From the NCBI GenBank assembly GCA_900538705.1, contig UPZG01000006.1, forward strand, positions 1 through 64,000: a stretch of 64,000 bases of DNA. Reading direction: 5' to 3'. Origin of the DNA: an uncultured Porphyromonadaceae bacterium (GTDB taxonomy: Bacteria; Bacteroidota; Bacteroidia; Bacteroidales; Barnesiellaceae_A). The translations under genes and the position numbers were made by a program. The notes below the pieces were generated by a model. That model ran no database searches and was not told where the DNA came from. It saw only the letters and a list, made by a program, of their open reading frames with translations. Positions 17,207-26,095 of this stretch are shown here, one piece after another (the stretch's first letter is position 1; every line of letters begins with the position of its first letter).

Positions 17207-18468
17207 TGTGGTATACAGTTATGAGGCTCTTGTGGCGTATTGCCGTAGATAGCCTTGTATATGATGTCGGTTGCTCCGGCTTGTAAGGCAAAATAGTCAC
17301 TTGCAATTTTACCTATGGCAGCCAGTTTGTCGGGATGTGCAACAAGGTCATCCATCAGCTGTTCCAAAGGCTGGTATTGTGATATGGTAAAGGCACACCC
17401 TGCAGCCAGCATGTTGCGAGCCTCGCGGAACTTCTTGAAGTTAGGGCCAAAGACGACAGGTATGCCATACACGGCAGCTTCGAGTATGTTATGTATGCCG
17501 GCACCGAATCCGCCTCCTATATATGCCATGCTGCCGTAACGGTATATCGATGACAGCATACCGAAGGTGTCTATAATGAGACAGTCGGCTTGACGTATGT
17601 TTTCCTGTGTTGCTTGTGAATAGCGTATCGTAGGACGGCTTAGCCGCGACTCTATTTGCTGGAGATGTTTTTCGTCAATTTCGTGAGGGGCGATGATGAG
17701 CTTCTGGTGAGGCCGTTTATTGAAGTATTGTATTATCAGAGCCTCGTCTTCAGGCCAAGAGCTACCGGCTACCCATATGAAACGATTATCGCAGAAAGCT
17801 TCTATCAACGGATATTCTTTGGCCTGGTTGCGGATAGTCATGACGCGGTCGAACCTTGTGTCTCCGGCCACCGTAACATTGTCGATGCCTATTCCTGCAA
17901 GGAGAGTGCGAGAGGCTTCGTCTTGTACAAACAGGTGGGTAAAGCATTTAAGCATGTCGCGGAAGAAGCTGCCGTATGGTCGGAAAAACAGTTGTGACGG
18001 GCGGAATATTGCCGATATAATGTAGGTAGGAATATTCTTTCTCTTCAGTTCGTGGAGGTAATTGCTCCAAAACTCATATTTTACAAAGATGGCTTCGGTT
18101 GGTTTTACAAGTTCTATGAAACGGCGGGCATTGCCGGGCTGATCGAACGGAAGGTAACATACGTAGTCGACTTCGCTATAATTTTTACGTACCTCATAGC
18201 CTGAGGGCGAAAAAAATGTAAGCAAGATGCGTCGTTGCGGATTATTGCGTTTAAGTGCTTCTATAAGGGGACGTCCTTGTTCAAATTCTCCCAACGACGA
18301 GGCGTGTATCCATGTGTATCCTCCTTCGGGCTCGAGGTGTTGTTGTAGTAGTTCAAATACATTGGCTTGCCCTTGTGCGAGTTTGTGGGCTTTGGCATTA
18401 AAGTGACCCGCCATCGCGACGAGTTGCTTATAACATGCAATGCCAATGTTGTATAAATGTTTCATCAT
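17203..18468 (-). CDS. waaA: 3-deoxy-D-manno-octulosonic acid (Kdo) transferase
   Basis: Transfers Kdo from CMP-Kdo to lipid A precursor at the inner membrane (GT30 family), so the organism makes Kdo-containing lipopolysaccharide. Visible signatures are an N-terminal membrane-associated helix, the acceptor-side catalytic glutamate in HASSLGEFEQGRPLIE, FVKYEFWSNY, FFRPYG, the GDTRFDRV segment, and the CMP-Kdo site GGGFGAGIHNILEAAVYG followed by FGPNFKKF. The 421-residue length is standard. The first two codons are both ATG, so the true start may be 18465. It lies 16 bases after an outer-membrane-like gene and overlaps recR by 4 bases. Confidence 0.95.
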   Translation of the reverse strand: MMKHLYNIGIACYKQLVAMAGHFNAKAHKLAQGQANVFELLQQHLEPEGGYTWIHASSLGEFEQGRPLIEALKRNNPQRRILLTFFSPSGYEVRKNYSEVDYVCYLPFDQPGNARRFIELVKPTEAIFVKYEFWSNYLHELKRKNIPTYIISAIFRPSQLFFRPYGSFFRDMLKCFTHLFVQDEASRTLLAGIGIDNVTVAGDTRFDRVMTIRNQAKEYPLIEAFCDNRFIWVAGSSWPEDEALIIQYFNKRPHQKLIIAPHEIDEKHLQQIESRLSRPTIRYSQATQENIRQADCLIIDTFGMLSSIYRYGSMAYIGGGFGAGIHNILEAAVYGIPVVFGPNFKKFREARNMLAAGCAFTISQYQPLEQLMDDLVAHPDKLAAIGKIASDYFALQAGATDIIYKAIYGNTPQEPHNCIPQ

Positions 18469-18484
18469 AGCACTTTTTGTTCAG

Positions 18485-19573
18485 TCAGAAAATATTGCGT
18501 ATATGTTTACCCGATTTATGACGGGTCTTGAAATTTTGGTCTATGTAAGCTCTTACGGTGAGGACTTGTCGGCAGCCTACGTTACCGCCGGGTGTAAAGT
18601 AGAATCCTACCGAGGCATAGCAGTTGACAAAACTATTGCGGAAAATGTAGCCGTACACGTCTAACCGGTCGTGCCATGCAGCCGTGTAGTAAGCTTCGCC
18701 TTGATATAACGTGGCAGCAAACTGGTCGTATAGTGGTTGTGCTGCCGTACCGTAATATAGTTTGTTACGTAGCCCGAGAAATCTCCATTCAAGAGTGAGG
18801 TCGGCAACAAAGGCATGTGATACCAACCAATCGGTGATGCCTCGCTCGCGGTCGAAAGTGCCCAGATAGCCACAACGTAAAGTAAGCGAATCGAGTGGCG
18901 TACAGTGCGAGAAATCGACACCGACGTAGGGACGTATCATCAGGTTATCGGTTACATGTGTGGTCTGCTCGGGCTGTTCGTCTTTGGCTCGCGCCAAGTG
19001 ATTCATCACGACAGCTCCGCCCGCAAAGAGATAGGAGGTTATGTTTATGCGGCCTTGAGCTACTACCATAAAAGCTTCGCGGGTAGTGCGTGTGGGAAGG
19101 CCTCGCCAATCGACCAAAGCTTCTACATATCCAAGTTTGCTGCGATGTTGGAAAAGCGCGCCCTGTATGTTGGGACTAAAGAAGGTCAAAGAGTCGCTCG
19201 CGATAAAGTCGTCAAGTGGCTCTATGAGTTGTGTGCGCGGGAATAATCCCATCGACATCGCAAACTGTGGCGTATCGTAGCGATAGTATATTGTGGGCTT
19301 AAAGGTAGCTTCGTTCCATCGGCTGTCTATGGGTTGTATCCAACTTACACCGGCTACAATACTGTGGCTGCCTATACCTATACCTATTGTCGGCGACAAT
19401 CGCGTGGCGAAAAGGGTTGCCGATGGGGTACGTGAATAGGCATACTCACGGTTGTCGAAATATGGTACACACTCGGCACTCCATAATAATGATTGTGCTC
19501 GTGCCATACCCGGAAGGAGGCATAGCACGAGAACAACTAATATGCGGTATTCGTATAGGCTACGAAAAGACAT
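18485..19573 (-). CDS. Unrecognised secreted protein, probable outer-membrane beta-barrel
   Basis: A 362-residue protein I do not recognise. It has a clear signal peptide (about residues 1-26: basic N-terminus, hydrophobic ILVVLVLCLLPG, cleavage after ARA-Q). The rest is rich in alternating aromatic/polar strands such as KPTIYYRYDTPQFAMSMG and TLEWRFLGLRNKLYYG, as in outer-membrane barrels. Its ATG shares one base with the gltX stop codon (TAATG), indicating coupling, and waaA follows after 16 bases. That context points to an envelope role, but no function can be assigned. Confidence 0.7.
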   Translation of the reverse strand: MSFRSLYEYRILVVLVLCLLPGMARAQSLLWSAECVPYFDNREYAYSRTPSATLFATRLSPTIGIGIGSHSIVAGVSWIQPIDSRWNEATFKPTIYYRYDTPQFAMSMGLFPRTQLIEPLDDFIASDSLTFFSPNIQGALFQHRSKLGYVEALVDWRGLPTRTTREAFMVVAQGRINITSYLFAGGAVVMNHLARAKDEQPEQTTHVTDNLMIRPYVGVDFSHCTPLDSLTLRCGYLGTFDRERGITDWLVSHAFVADLTLEWRFLGLRNKLYYGTAAQPLYDQFAATLYQGEAYYTAAWHDRLDVYGYIFRNSFVNCYASVGFYFTPGGNVGCRQVLTVRAYIDQNFKTRHKSGKHIRNIF

Positions 19574-21090
19574 TAACCAAGGCGTTCTATAGCTTTTTCT
19601 ATTCGTCGTATGGTTTCTTCGCGACCCAAGATTTCGGTAATATCGAACATGTGCGGGCCTTTGCAGTAACCTACCACTGCCAGACGGAAAGCATTCATCA
19701 CGTTACCCATGTGATACCCTTTTTGGGTAATCCATCCCAATACGACCTCTTCGGCAGCGTGCGACTCCATGGTGGGGAGAGAGCGCAATATCTCTATCAG
19801 CTCTTTCATACGGGCTCCCATACCTTCGTCCCAGCGTTTACGTACCGATTTCTCTTCGTACTCGGTAGGAGCTTCAAAGAAGAAGGCGGTTTGTTCCCAA
19901 AGTTCGTTGACAAAGCTTATGCGGCTCTTTACAAGTCCTACGATGCGTGTGAGTTTTTCTATTTCACAATCGTGATGTTTCTCGTGGAGCAGGGGCAGGA
20001 ACATTTCGGCAATTTCGCGGTCGCTGTGTTGCTGTATATATTGGTGGTTGAACCATTTCCCTTTTTCATAGTCGAATTTGGCTCCACTCTTGCTGCAACG
20101 GTGCAGGTCGAAGAGAGAGATGAGTTCTTCCATGGAGAGTAATTCGCGGTCGTCGCCTGGGTTCCAACCCAGGAGTGCTAAGAAGTTTACTACGGCTTCG
20201 GGCAGATACCCTGCTTCGCGGTATCCTGATGAAATCTCGCCTGTCTTGGGGTCATGCCATTCGAGCGGAAAGACAGGAAATCCCAGGCGGTCGCCATCTC
20301 GTTTGCTCAGTTTCCCTTTACCGTCGGGTTTGAGTAGCAACGGCAGGTGGGCAAATTGAGGCATCGTCTCTTCCCATCCGAAAGCTCGGTATAGCAAGAC
20401 GTGCAGCGGTGCCGATGGCAGCCACTCTTCGCCACGTATCACGTGGGTAACCTCCATAAGATGGTCGTCGACAATATTGGCCAAGTGATAGGTGGGCAGG
20501 TTATCGGCCGATTTATACAGAACCTTGTCGTCGAGAATAGAGGAGTTGATAACCACCTCGCCGCGTATAATGTCGTTTACGACAACATCCTCGCCCGGTT
20601 CTATCTTGAAGCGTACTACATATTGTGTACCAGCTTCTATGGCAGCTTTTACCTCTTCTGATGGCATGGTGAGAGAGTTGCGCATCTGCATTCGTGTAGA
20701 GGCATCATATTGGAAATTGGGCGTCTCCTTGCGTTTGGCTTCCAGCTCGGCCGGAGTATCAAAGGCGATATAAGCCTTGTCGTTGTCGAGCAGCATGTCT
20801 ACGTAGCGGCGATAGATGTCTTTCCGTTCTGATTGTCGGTAAGGGCCATACTTGCCGCCATAGCTTACGCCCTCGTCGAATTTGATTCCTAACCACTCCA
20901 AGGCTTCTATGATATAGGCCTCGGCTCCAGGTACAAATCGTTGGGAGTCGGTGTCTTCGATACGCAAAATCATTTCGCCCCCGTTTTTGCGGGCAAAAAG
21001 GTAGTTGTAAAGAGCGGTACGCACACCGCCTATATGCAGAGGCCCCGTGGGGCTGGGGGCGAAACGCACCCTTACTTTATTTGCTGTCAT
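19573..21090 (-). CDS. gltX: Glutamate-tRNA ligase
   Basis: Class I aminoacyl-tRNA synthetase that charges tRNA-Glu. The HIGH-type signature appears as PTGPLHIGGVRTALYNY (residues 13-29) and the KMSKS-type signature as KLSKRDGDRLG near residue 261. The RFAPSPTGP opening is diagnostic for GluRS/GlnRS. The 505-residue length fits the bacterial enzyme. It is the first gene of a minus-strand run with the beta-barrel unknown, waaA and recR, overlapping the next start by one base. Confidence 0.97.
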   Translation of the reverse strand: MTANKVRVRFAPSPTGPLHIGGVRTALYNYLFARKNGGEMILRIEDTDSQRFVPGAEAYIIEALEWLGIKFDEGVSYGGKYGPYRQSERKDIYRRYVDMLLDNDKAYIAFDTPAELEAKRKETPNFQYDASTRMQMRNSLTMPSEEVKAAIEAGTQYVVRFKIEPGEDVVVNDIIRGEVVINSSILDDKVLYKSADNLPTYHLANIVDDHLMEVTHVIRGEEWLPSAPLHVLLYRAFGWEETMPQFAHLPLLLKPDGKGKLSKRDGDRLGFPVFPLEWHDPKTGEISSGYREAGYLPEAVVNFLALLGWNPGDDRELLSMEELISLFDLHRCSKSGAKFDYEKGKWFNHQYIQQHSDREIAEMFLPLLHEKHHDCEIEKLTRIVGLVKSRISFVNELWEQTAFFFEAPTEYEEKSVRKRWDEGMGARMKELIEILRSLPTMESHAAEEVVLGWITQKGYHMGNVMNAFRLAVVGYCKGPHMFDITEILGREETIRRIEKAIERLG

Positions 21091-21113
21091 AACGATGAAT
21101 AGTTAAAAACGTA

Positions 21114-21121
21114 CAAAGGTA
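21114..21121 (-). promoter_or_regulatory. Putative -7 promoter element for gltX
   Basis: TACCTTTG on the minus strand matches TAnnTTTG and lies 23 bases before the gltX start. The -33 element is not recognisable. Confidence 0.35.
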
Positions 21122-21309
21122 GTGATTTTTTTGCAACCAAGCATATACACGGCTGCGGCTGAATAAAAAATTCAACCGCAGCTATATAAGGAATGAGTGG
21201 CCTGTAAAGCTGGACTATTATATTTTGATGCCTTTTTCAGGGTTCCCTGCTTTACCAGTCGTTTTTTATAGAGTTGGCCTTGCTGTCGTGTTTTTTCTTA
21301 CAATTATCT

Positions 21310-22689
21310 CTATTGGCGTTGTCCGAAAGTAAAGGCAAATCCGGCGCGAAGGTTAAAATTGGTACTGTTTATGGGAATACCTTGTGCTCCGAATTTTGTC
21401 GTCGGTGATATATAGTCACAGCCGGCAAATATGTTTACACCTTTGGGGCAGATATTGATGAGGGCTCCAAATGCCCCGCCGAATGTCGATACCGAACCAT
21501 TGACGGCGAGATGTAACCACGAGAGAGGCCGGAAGTTGACTACTGCCATTCCCTCGGCGTAAGTATATGGTCGGCCGAAACGGGTAGAAGATAGAAGACC
21601 GAATGAGATTTTACGTTTGAGTATGGCATATTCGGCACCGATGTTTAGGGTCGTGCGCAGTGAGTTGGTTACGGTTGCAGGAGTAGCAGGGGTTACATTT
21701 ATTACGCTAGTAATATCGTTGAGCAGCTCATTGAGTTGTTCCGATGCTTCGGGTTGTCCAGGTGCTCCTATTTCATCGAATCCGGTGTACTCGAATGTTC
21801 CTTCCGAAACGGCACGTTCCATATTGCTCCACGATAAGAATCCTATGTCGGTGAGTGCAAGCGATACTGTGAGGTCGGGCAGTGCTTTGGGTGTGTATGC
21901 AGCTCCTATGTCGAAGCCCAAACCGAAGCCTCCCAGTTGATATGAGTCGAGAGCTAATTTGTTGACCTGTCCGTTTTCATCATAAACGAATCGTACCCCG
22001 CTTGACACTTGTGCCGATCCTTCGGAAGTTATATACCACCCTTCAGGAGAAAGGTTGATACCGATATGGTTCATGTTTACAGAACCACCCAGAGCTCCTA
22101 ACAGCACTTTTACTTTGGCTCCGTATGAGAATCCCTCTAATGCAGGAAGCTCGCGTTGATGGCCGAATGCAAGTTCTACGTAGTGGTCGGTATAAAGAGA
22201 CATGTTATCTATATCATACCGGGCGACACCTTGCTCATTTTGTCCCTGCTTGAGAAATGCAAACAGGGCAGAGGGTATGTTGGTTGCAGCAAAGCTGCGT
22301 TCTTTCAGTATAACGGTATTGAAGCCTCCCCAGGCATGAAATCCGACCGACACGAGTGGTATCTCGACTGTTGTCTCCGCTTGGTTGTTGGCCGGAAGGC
22401 CGTTGAGAAATTCGTTGGCCGTTACTTGAGGCGAAAGTCCGTTTACCAGAGTGTTGCCGCGCTGAAAAAAGAAGTCTCCCATTCCTACGTTGGAGTGGAT
22501 ACCTATCTGTGCACCCCCTAATGCAGGTACGACTATATAGTTGGATTTTGCACCGAAGGCCGGATTCAGTTCATTGCGCTGTACCATGCTCTCTAAAAAA
22601 TAGGCCGAGTGTAGTGTCTGAGCCGATACTTGCAGAGTCGCCAAAACTAACAAGACGACAAATATATGTTTGGTGTAAGTTGTTTTCAT
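21310..22689 (-). CDS. DUF5723 family outer-membrane protein
   Basis: A 459-residue Bacteroidota-specific protein of unknown function. A signal peptide ends near residue 23 (VLLVLATLQVSAQ). The mature N-terminus has the family's NELNPAFG segment and the whole protein is rich in Gly-aromatic amphipathic strands (GFGLGFDIGAAYTP, FNLRAGFAFTFGQ at the C-terminus), as in outer-membrane barrels of the PorV/OmpP1 type. It lies 44 bases downstream of a large lipoprotein gene on the same strand; the pair may work together at the outer membrane, which is inference from position only. Confidence 0.8.
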   Translation of the reverse strand: MKTTYTKHIFVVLLVLATLQVSAQTLHSAYFLESMVQRNELNPAFGAKSNYIVVPALGGAQIGIHSNVGMGDFFFQRGNTLVNGLSPQVTANEFLNGLPANNQAETTVEIPLVSVGFHAWGGFNTVILKERSFAATNIPSALFAFLKQGQNEQGVARYDIDNMSLYTDHYVELAFGHQRELPALEGFSYGAKVKVLLGALGGSVNMNHIGINLSPEGWYITSEGSAQVSSGVRFVYDENGQVNKLALDSYQLGGFGLGFDIGAAYTPKALPDLTVSLALTDIGFLSWSNMERAVSEGTFEYTGFDEIGAPGQPEASEQLNELLNDITSVINVTPATPATVTNSLRTTLNIGAEYAILKRKISFGLLSSTRFGRPYTYAEGMAVVNFRPLSWLHLAVNGSVSTFGGAFGALINICPKGVNIFAGCDYISPTTKFGAQGIPINSTNFNLRAGFAFTFGQRQ

Positions 22690-22733
22690 TATGTAAATAA
22701 TATCAGTAGATGGTGTATATTATAGAGTGATGA

Positions 22734-24491
22734 TTATTGATTTATACTGATGCCGTCGGAGAGGATAACTCTTAAATTGTTGAATTGCAGGTATTGGTCG
22801 GGACACAATTCACCTCCGTCACGGGCTGTGCCAAATACCGAGAACCGTATGGCATCGAGACGTTGTAACGCTCCTTTGCTTTGTTCTTTGATAGCCATAG
22901 AGAAGTGAGTGGTAGTATTGCTGCCAATAGTAGTAGTCTGGTCTATGGTGAGGTCGTTTATCGTATTTCCGTCGGTATCGAGCGGAATAAGCTCCATGGA
23001 GAGATCTAAGGGTAAGGTGCTTATGGCATCTCCTTCCAAATCAATGCTTGTTGTTGTGCCGGAAATTTCCGAAAGGTCGAGGTTGAGCTGGGAGAATGTA
23101 TCTTCGTAGTATAGTTGAATGTCATTCCCGAATGTGATGGGGACATTGATGTCATAATCTAACATAAGATTATATTCTGTCCCCAAAGTTAGGGTGAGGT
23201 CGCTTGCGGGGATGGTAGGTGTAGCGTAAGCCTTGATGAAGCGTGGAACGCGGTACATGAGAGCTTCCAATCCGGGTATATATCCTTGTGTGCCGGCATA
23301 AGCATCGTCGTTGGAGATGACGATATGTTGGGTAGCCAAGGGCTCTATCGTAATAGGTTGTAGTGTCTTTATAGGTTCACCCGATGTGCTGCCGTCAAGA
23401 AATTCGGAAGACAAATTTAAATCGGTGATAAGAGATCCGGGTGTATTGTTAGAGACGGTAAAGTCAATCATAATAGATGTAAGATCGAGACAGGTCTTCT
23501 CGTTCTGGAGAAATTCGGGAAGGTCTTGTAGCTCATAAATATACTCTACGGGGTCGATGGTTTTTTCAATACGGGCTGTAGTCTCGGCAATCGTAATGGC
23601 CGGCGATTCTGTACCTATAATCATCTTGAAGTCGGGGTCCCAATTGTCGCAGTTGAAGCGGTCGGTAATGGTAATAGTGCCGCTATAAATGAGGTTGGTG
23701 TTGATAGTGATAGTACCGTCGTCTTGGGGTGCGGCAGCAGGTTCGAAAGTGGCCGAAATGATGTGTAATGGAACTTGTTCGGTAAATGCCCCGTTGTTGC
23801 AATTGACGTAACGCGATATGTTGAGGAATCCCTCCTCATCAATGAGAACGTCGTTTTGCAAAGGTTCTATATGAAGTTCTTTGGGAAGTTTGAAGCGGAA
23901 GTCAAACTTGGCTTGCGTGATTTGTTTGGGAAATCCGTCAGATTGTAGTGTGACGGTGATATTTGTTTGCGTAGCCGGTTGAATAGAGCTTATACTGATA
24001 ATCTCAGCAGGGACATCGGGAATGTCTAACGAAAATGACTCTGATTTTTCAGGAATTACGGCTGTAATTCCTTCTATCTCCAATCCCAGCTCCGGCAGCG
24101 GGCCTGAGGTGTATCCTGTAGCATCTAAAGCTTCTTGTAGTCCAGGAATCATGTATATGGACTCCAAGAAGTTGATACTAGCCTCCTCGAACGTAGGGGC
24201 AATGGGTGATAGCTCTACTGGAGGAATAGATACGGTTGCCTCTGTATTCCCATTGAAATGGATGGCATACCTGTTGTTACGCACTGTGAGAATGTCATTC
24301 TCTGGAATAAACTTAGTTAGATAAAATTTGGTCGTGTTTCCTACCGGGGCAGAAAGGCCGTTCTCGAAAAGTTGCATTTCGCCCGAAATTTTGTTGATGT
24401 CGTAGGTGTCATCGCAACCCGTTGTCATACAAACGGCACTTGCGATAAGTGATAGTGCCACTGATTTTTTGATGAGATAGTTTGGTTTCAT
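22734..24491 (-). CDS. Large unrecognised lipoprotein
   Basis: A protein of about 585 residues with a lipoprotein signal (hydrophobic SVALSLIASAVCMTTG followed by Cys26, counting from the chosen start). The mature part is rich in Ser/Thr/Pro/Ile and alternates short strands, suggesting several beta-sandwich repeats. No catalytic motif is visible. I place the start at ATG 24491 because it gives a normal lipoprotein leader; an ATG 33 bases upstream would add 11 residues before it. A -7 element lies 33 bases upstream of the chosen start. It is followed by the DUF5723 gene, so the two probably form one unit exposed at the outer membrane. Confidence 0.7.
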   Translation of the reverse strand: MKPNYLIKKSVALSLIASAVCMTTGCDDTYDINKISGEMQLFENGLSAPVGNTTKFYLTKFIPENDILTVRNNRYAIHFNGNTEATVSIPPVELSPIAPTFEEASINFLESIYMIPGLQEALDATGYTSGPLPELGLEIEGITAVIPEKSESFSLDIPDVPAEIISISSIQPATQTNITVTLQSDGFPKQITQAKFDFRFKLPKELHIEPLQNDVLIDEEGFLNISRYVNCNNGAFTEQVPLHIISATFEPAAAPQDDGTITINTNLIYSGTITITDRFNCDNWDPDFKMIIGTESPAITIAETTARIEKTIDPVEYIYELQDLPEFLQNEKTCLDLTSIMIDFTVSNNTPGSLITDLNLSSEFLDGSTSGEPIKTLQPITIEPLATQHIVISNDDAYAGTQGYIPGLEALMYRVPRFIKAYATPTIPASDLTLTLGTEYNLMLDYDINVPITFGNDIQLYYEDTFSQLNLDLSEISGTTTSIDLEGDAISTLPLDLSMELIPLDTDGNTINDLTIDQTTTIGSNTTTHFSMAIKEQSKGALQRLDAIRFSVFGTARDGGELCPDQYLQFNNLRVILSDGISINQ

Positions 24492-24523
24492 CAGATTGAT
24501 TATTGATGTGTGAAAATTTTTCA

Positions 24524-24531
24524 CAAAGATA
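24524..24531 (-). promoter_or_regulatory. Putative -7 promoter element for the lipoprotein/DUF5723 pair
   Basis: TATCTTTG on the minus strand matches TAnnTTTG. The predicted transcription start lies at about 24517, close to the ATG at 24524, so the ATG at 24491 is the better translation start. The -33 region has only a weak GTTA at 19 bases. Confidence 0.4.
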
Positions 24532-24603
24532 AAACTTATAAGTGTAAATATAACATATGAGATGAGTTTATTTGTAATAATAGTGCAATTGAGCTGGGTT
24601 ATG

Positions 24604-24634
24604 GTTGCCGATTGGTTTATTTATTTTAACTTTG
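24604..24634 (+). promoter_or_regulatory. Promoter of the small secreted protein gene
   Basis: GTTG (one mismatch to TTTG), a 19-base spacer and TAACTTTG fit the Bacteroidota -33/-7 consensus. The element ends 39 bases before the preferred start codon. Confidence 0.55.
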
Positions 24635-24673
24635 TGGTAATGCCTTGCAATGTTGGACGGTAAAATGACAGTT

Positions 24674-25180
24674 ATGAGAAAGAGTCTGTTTTATGTGACG
24701 ATAGTAGCGATTCTGTTGCTGTGTATGGGTATAACCAGTGTAAGTGGAGCTGGTCGCCGTAATAGCGTTACCCGTAACGAAAAAAGTAATATGGAGGTAG
24801 TCGCACCGCCGCCATTGGCCATTGATAGCGCGCTCACACCGGCTATCCCCTTTACACCTCTTGCCGTTACGATGTATGGTTATGCCAAGCGGCTATCTGA
24901 TGCGCGCGAAACGTTTGTTTTGCGTAATGAGACGGGCAATTATCGTATTTCAAGGGTGTTGCTGAAACTGGTATATTCTACACAAGATGGCAAGTCGTTC
25001 CATACGCGCGAAGAGTTGGTAGAGTGCGACCTTATGCCGGGTAGTTCGCGTATGGTATCGTTAAAGAGTTTCGACACGGCCAAGACCTATTATTATTACC
25101 AGTATCCACCGGTCAGAGCTGCTGGTATTCCTTATATGGTACGGTATGATGTATTACGATATGATGTGGTAGTAGAGTAA
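24674..25180 (+). CDS. Small secreted protein of unknown function
   Basis: About 168 residues from ATG 24674, with alternative in-frame ATGs at 24650 and 24665. The N-terminus is a signal peptide or membrane anchor (MRKSLFYVTIVAILLLCMGI). The remainder is a compact beta-rich domain with strands such as YRISRVLLKLVYSTQDGK and ends in VRYDVLRYDVVVE. It resembles a single immunoglobulin-like fold, but no family is recognised. It is monocistronic, between the divergent lipoprotein gene and a convergent lipoprotein gene. Confidence 0.7.
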   Translation: MRKSLFYVTIVAILLLCMGITSVSGAGRRNSVTRNEKSNMEVVAPPPLAIDSALTPAIPFTPLAVTMYGYAKRLSDARETFVLRNETGNYRISRVLLKLVYSTQDGKSFHTREELVECDLMPGSSRMVSLKSFDTAKTYYYYQYPPVRAAGIPYMVRYDVLRYDVVVE

Positions 25181-25229
25181 AGTAAAGAGGCTTATGTAGT
25201 GTCTTGTAGTACGTCCTATAAAAATAAGC

Positions 25230-25275
25230 CGGCGAGGCTGCATACTCAATCTTGCGATTGGTTGCGGCCTCGCCG
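25230..25275. terminator. Probable bidirectional terminator
   Basis: CGGCGAGGC pairs with GCCTCGCCG (9 bp) and the 28-base interior contains a second small CAAT/ATTG hairpin. It lies between two convergent genes. There is no long T tract on either side, so strength is uncertain. Confidence 0.5.
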
Positions 25276-25354
25276 TTGTATAGGGATGAGCCTGTCAATA
25301 CATTGTCTTATGGCGGTAAAGTATCCATAGACGAGGATACAGGCATAGATGAGG

Positions 25355-26080
25355 TCAGAAAGTCTCTGTAACAATACGTATGTCGGGGTGCGAAGGCAAG
25401 GATGCAATTATCCATATTTTGCCGCCGCTTACTTTTTCTATCGACACTTTTTCACACAAGATATACTCAACGGTACTATTATTGTTGTCGCGCAGTGCTA
25501 CGATACCGTTGCTCAGTGTGCCTCTTGTCGTGAAGTCGCCTTCGGCCGAAAGTCGCAGGAATTGGCCGGTCTCAGTGAAATAGAAACCGTAGGCGGTGGT
25601 GTTATCATCGCGTTCCCATCCCGATGCGTCGATACCTTTTTCGCACGAAACTTGTAGTCCGGGTGTCGTTTCGGTATTGAGCGTCTCGGCGAGCCAATTT
25701 TCTACACGAGGAGTGGCGTAGATAAGAAAGTCTTTTTGGGCAGCACTGCGCTCAATGGTGATTTTGCAGGAGAGTGACTCGTTGCCTTTGGTTACGGTAA
25801 GGGTACAAGTACCTACTTTCAGTCCTGTTACCGATATAGTTGCATCGCTGTTTTTGACGCACGTAGCGTTACTATTGTCGGTGCTTATGTCGAAGTCGGT
25901 CCCTCCCGAAACGGTTATGGTAGCTGTCTCGCCCTCTACAATAGTGAGAGCCTCGGGCTGTATGGCAAAGAGGTTGGCATTGATGCCTTTATCAGGAGTA
26001 CAAGCCGTAAAAAGGGCAATGCTGGCAATGGTTGCTATGAGCCATGCGCAATGTCTATGGATGATGTTGTGAAGATACAT
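25355..26080 (-). CDS. Lipoprotein with bacterial Ig-like (Big2/BACON-type) domain
   Basis: A 241-residue lipoprotein: signal with lipobox FTAC and Cys27. Residues about 40-110 form an Ig-like module with the usual wording of Big2/BACON domains (LTIVEGETATITVSGGTDFDI, then ISVTGLKVGTCTLTVTKGNES), and residues 115-241 form a second, unrecognised domain. It starts 15 bases after the endonuclease I gene on the same strand and is probably co-expressed with it. Surface attachment or carbohydrate contact is possible but not shown. Confidence 0.7.
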   Translation of the reverse strand: MYLHNIIHRHCAWLIATIASIALFTACTPDKGINANLFAIQPEALTIVEGETATITVSGGTDFDISTDNSNATCVKNSDATISVTGLKVGTCTLTVTKGNESLSCKITIERSAAQKDFLIYATPRVENWLAETLNTETTPGLQVSCEKGIDASGWERDDNTTAYGFYFTETGQFLRLSAEGDFTTRGTLSNGIVALRDNNNSTVEYILCEKVSIEKVSGGKIWIIASLPSHPDIRIVTETF

Positions 26081-26095
26081 AGTTGGGTCTGTTTT

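Noticed and set aside
21152..21182. 12-bp hairpin upstream of gltX as terminator of the DUF5723 gene
   Set aside because: It contains a wobble pair, has no T tract on the minus strand and lies over 120 bases from the stop codon; left uncalled.
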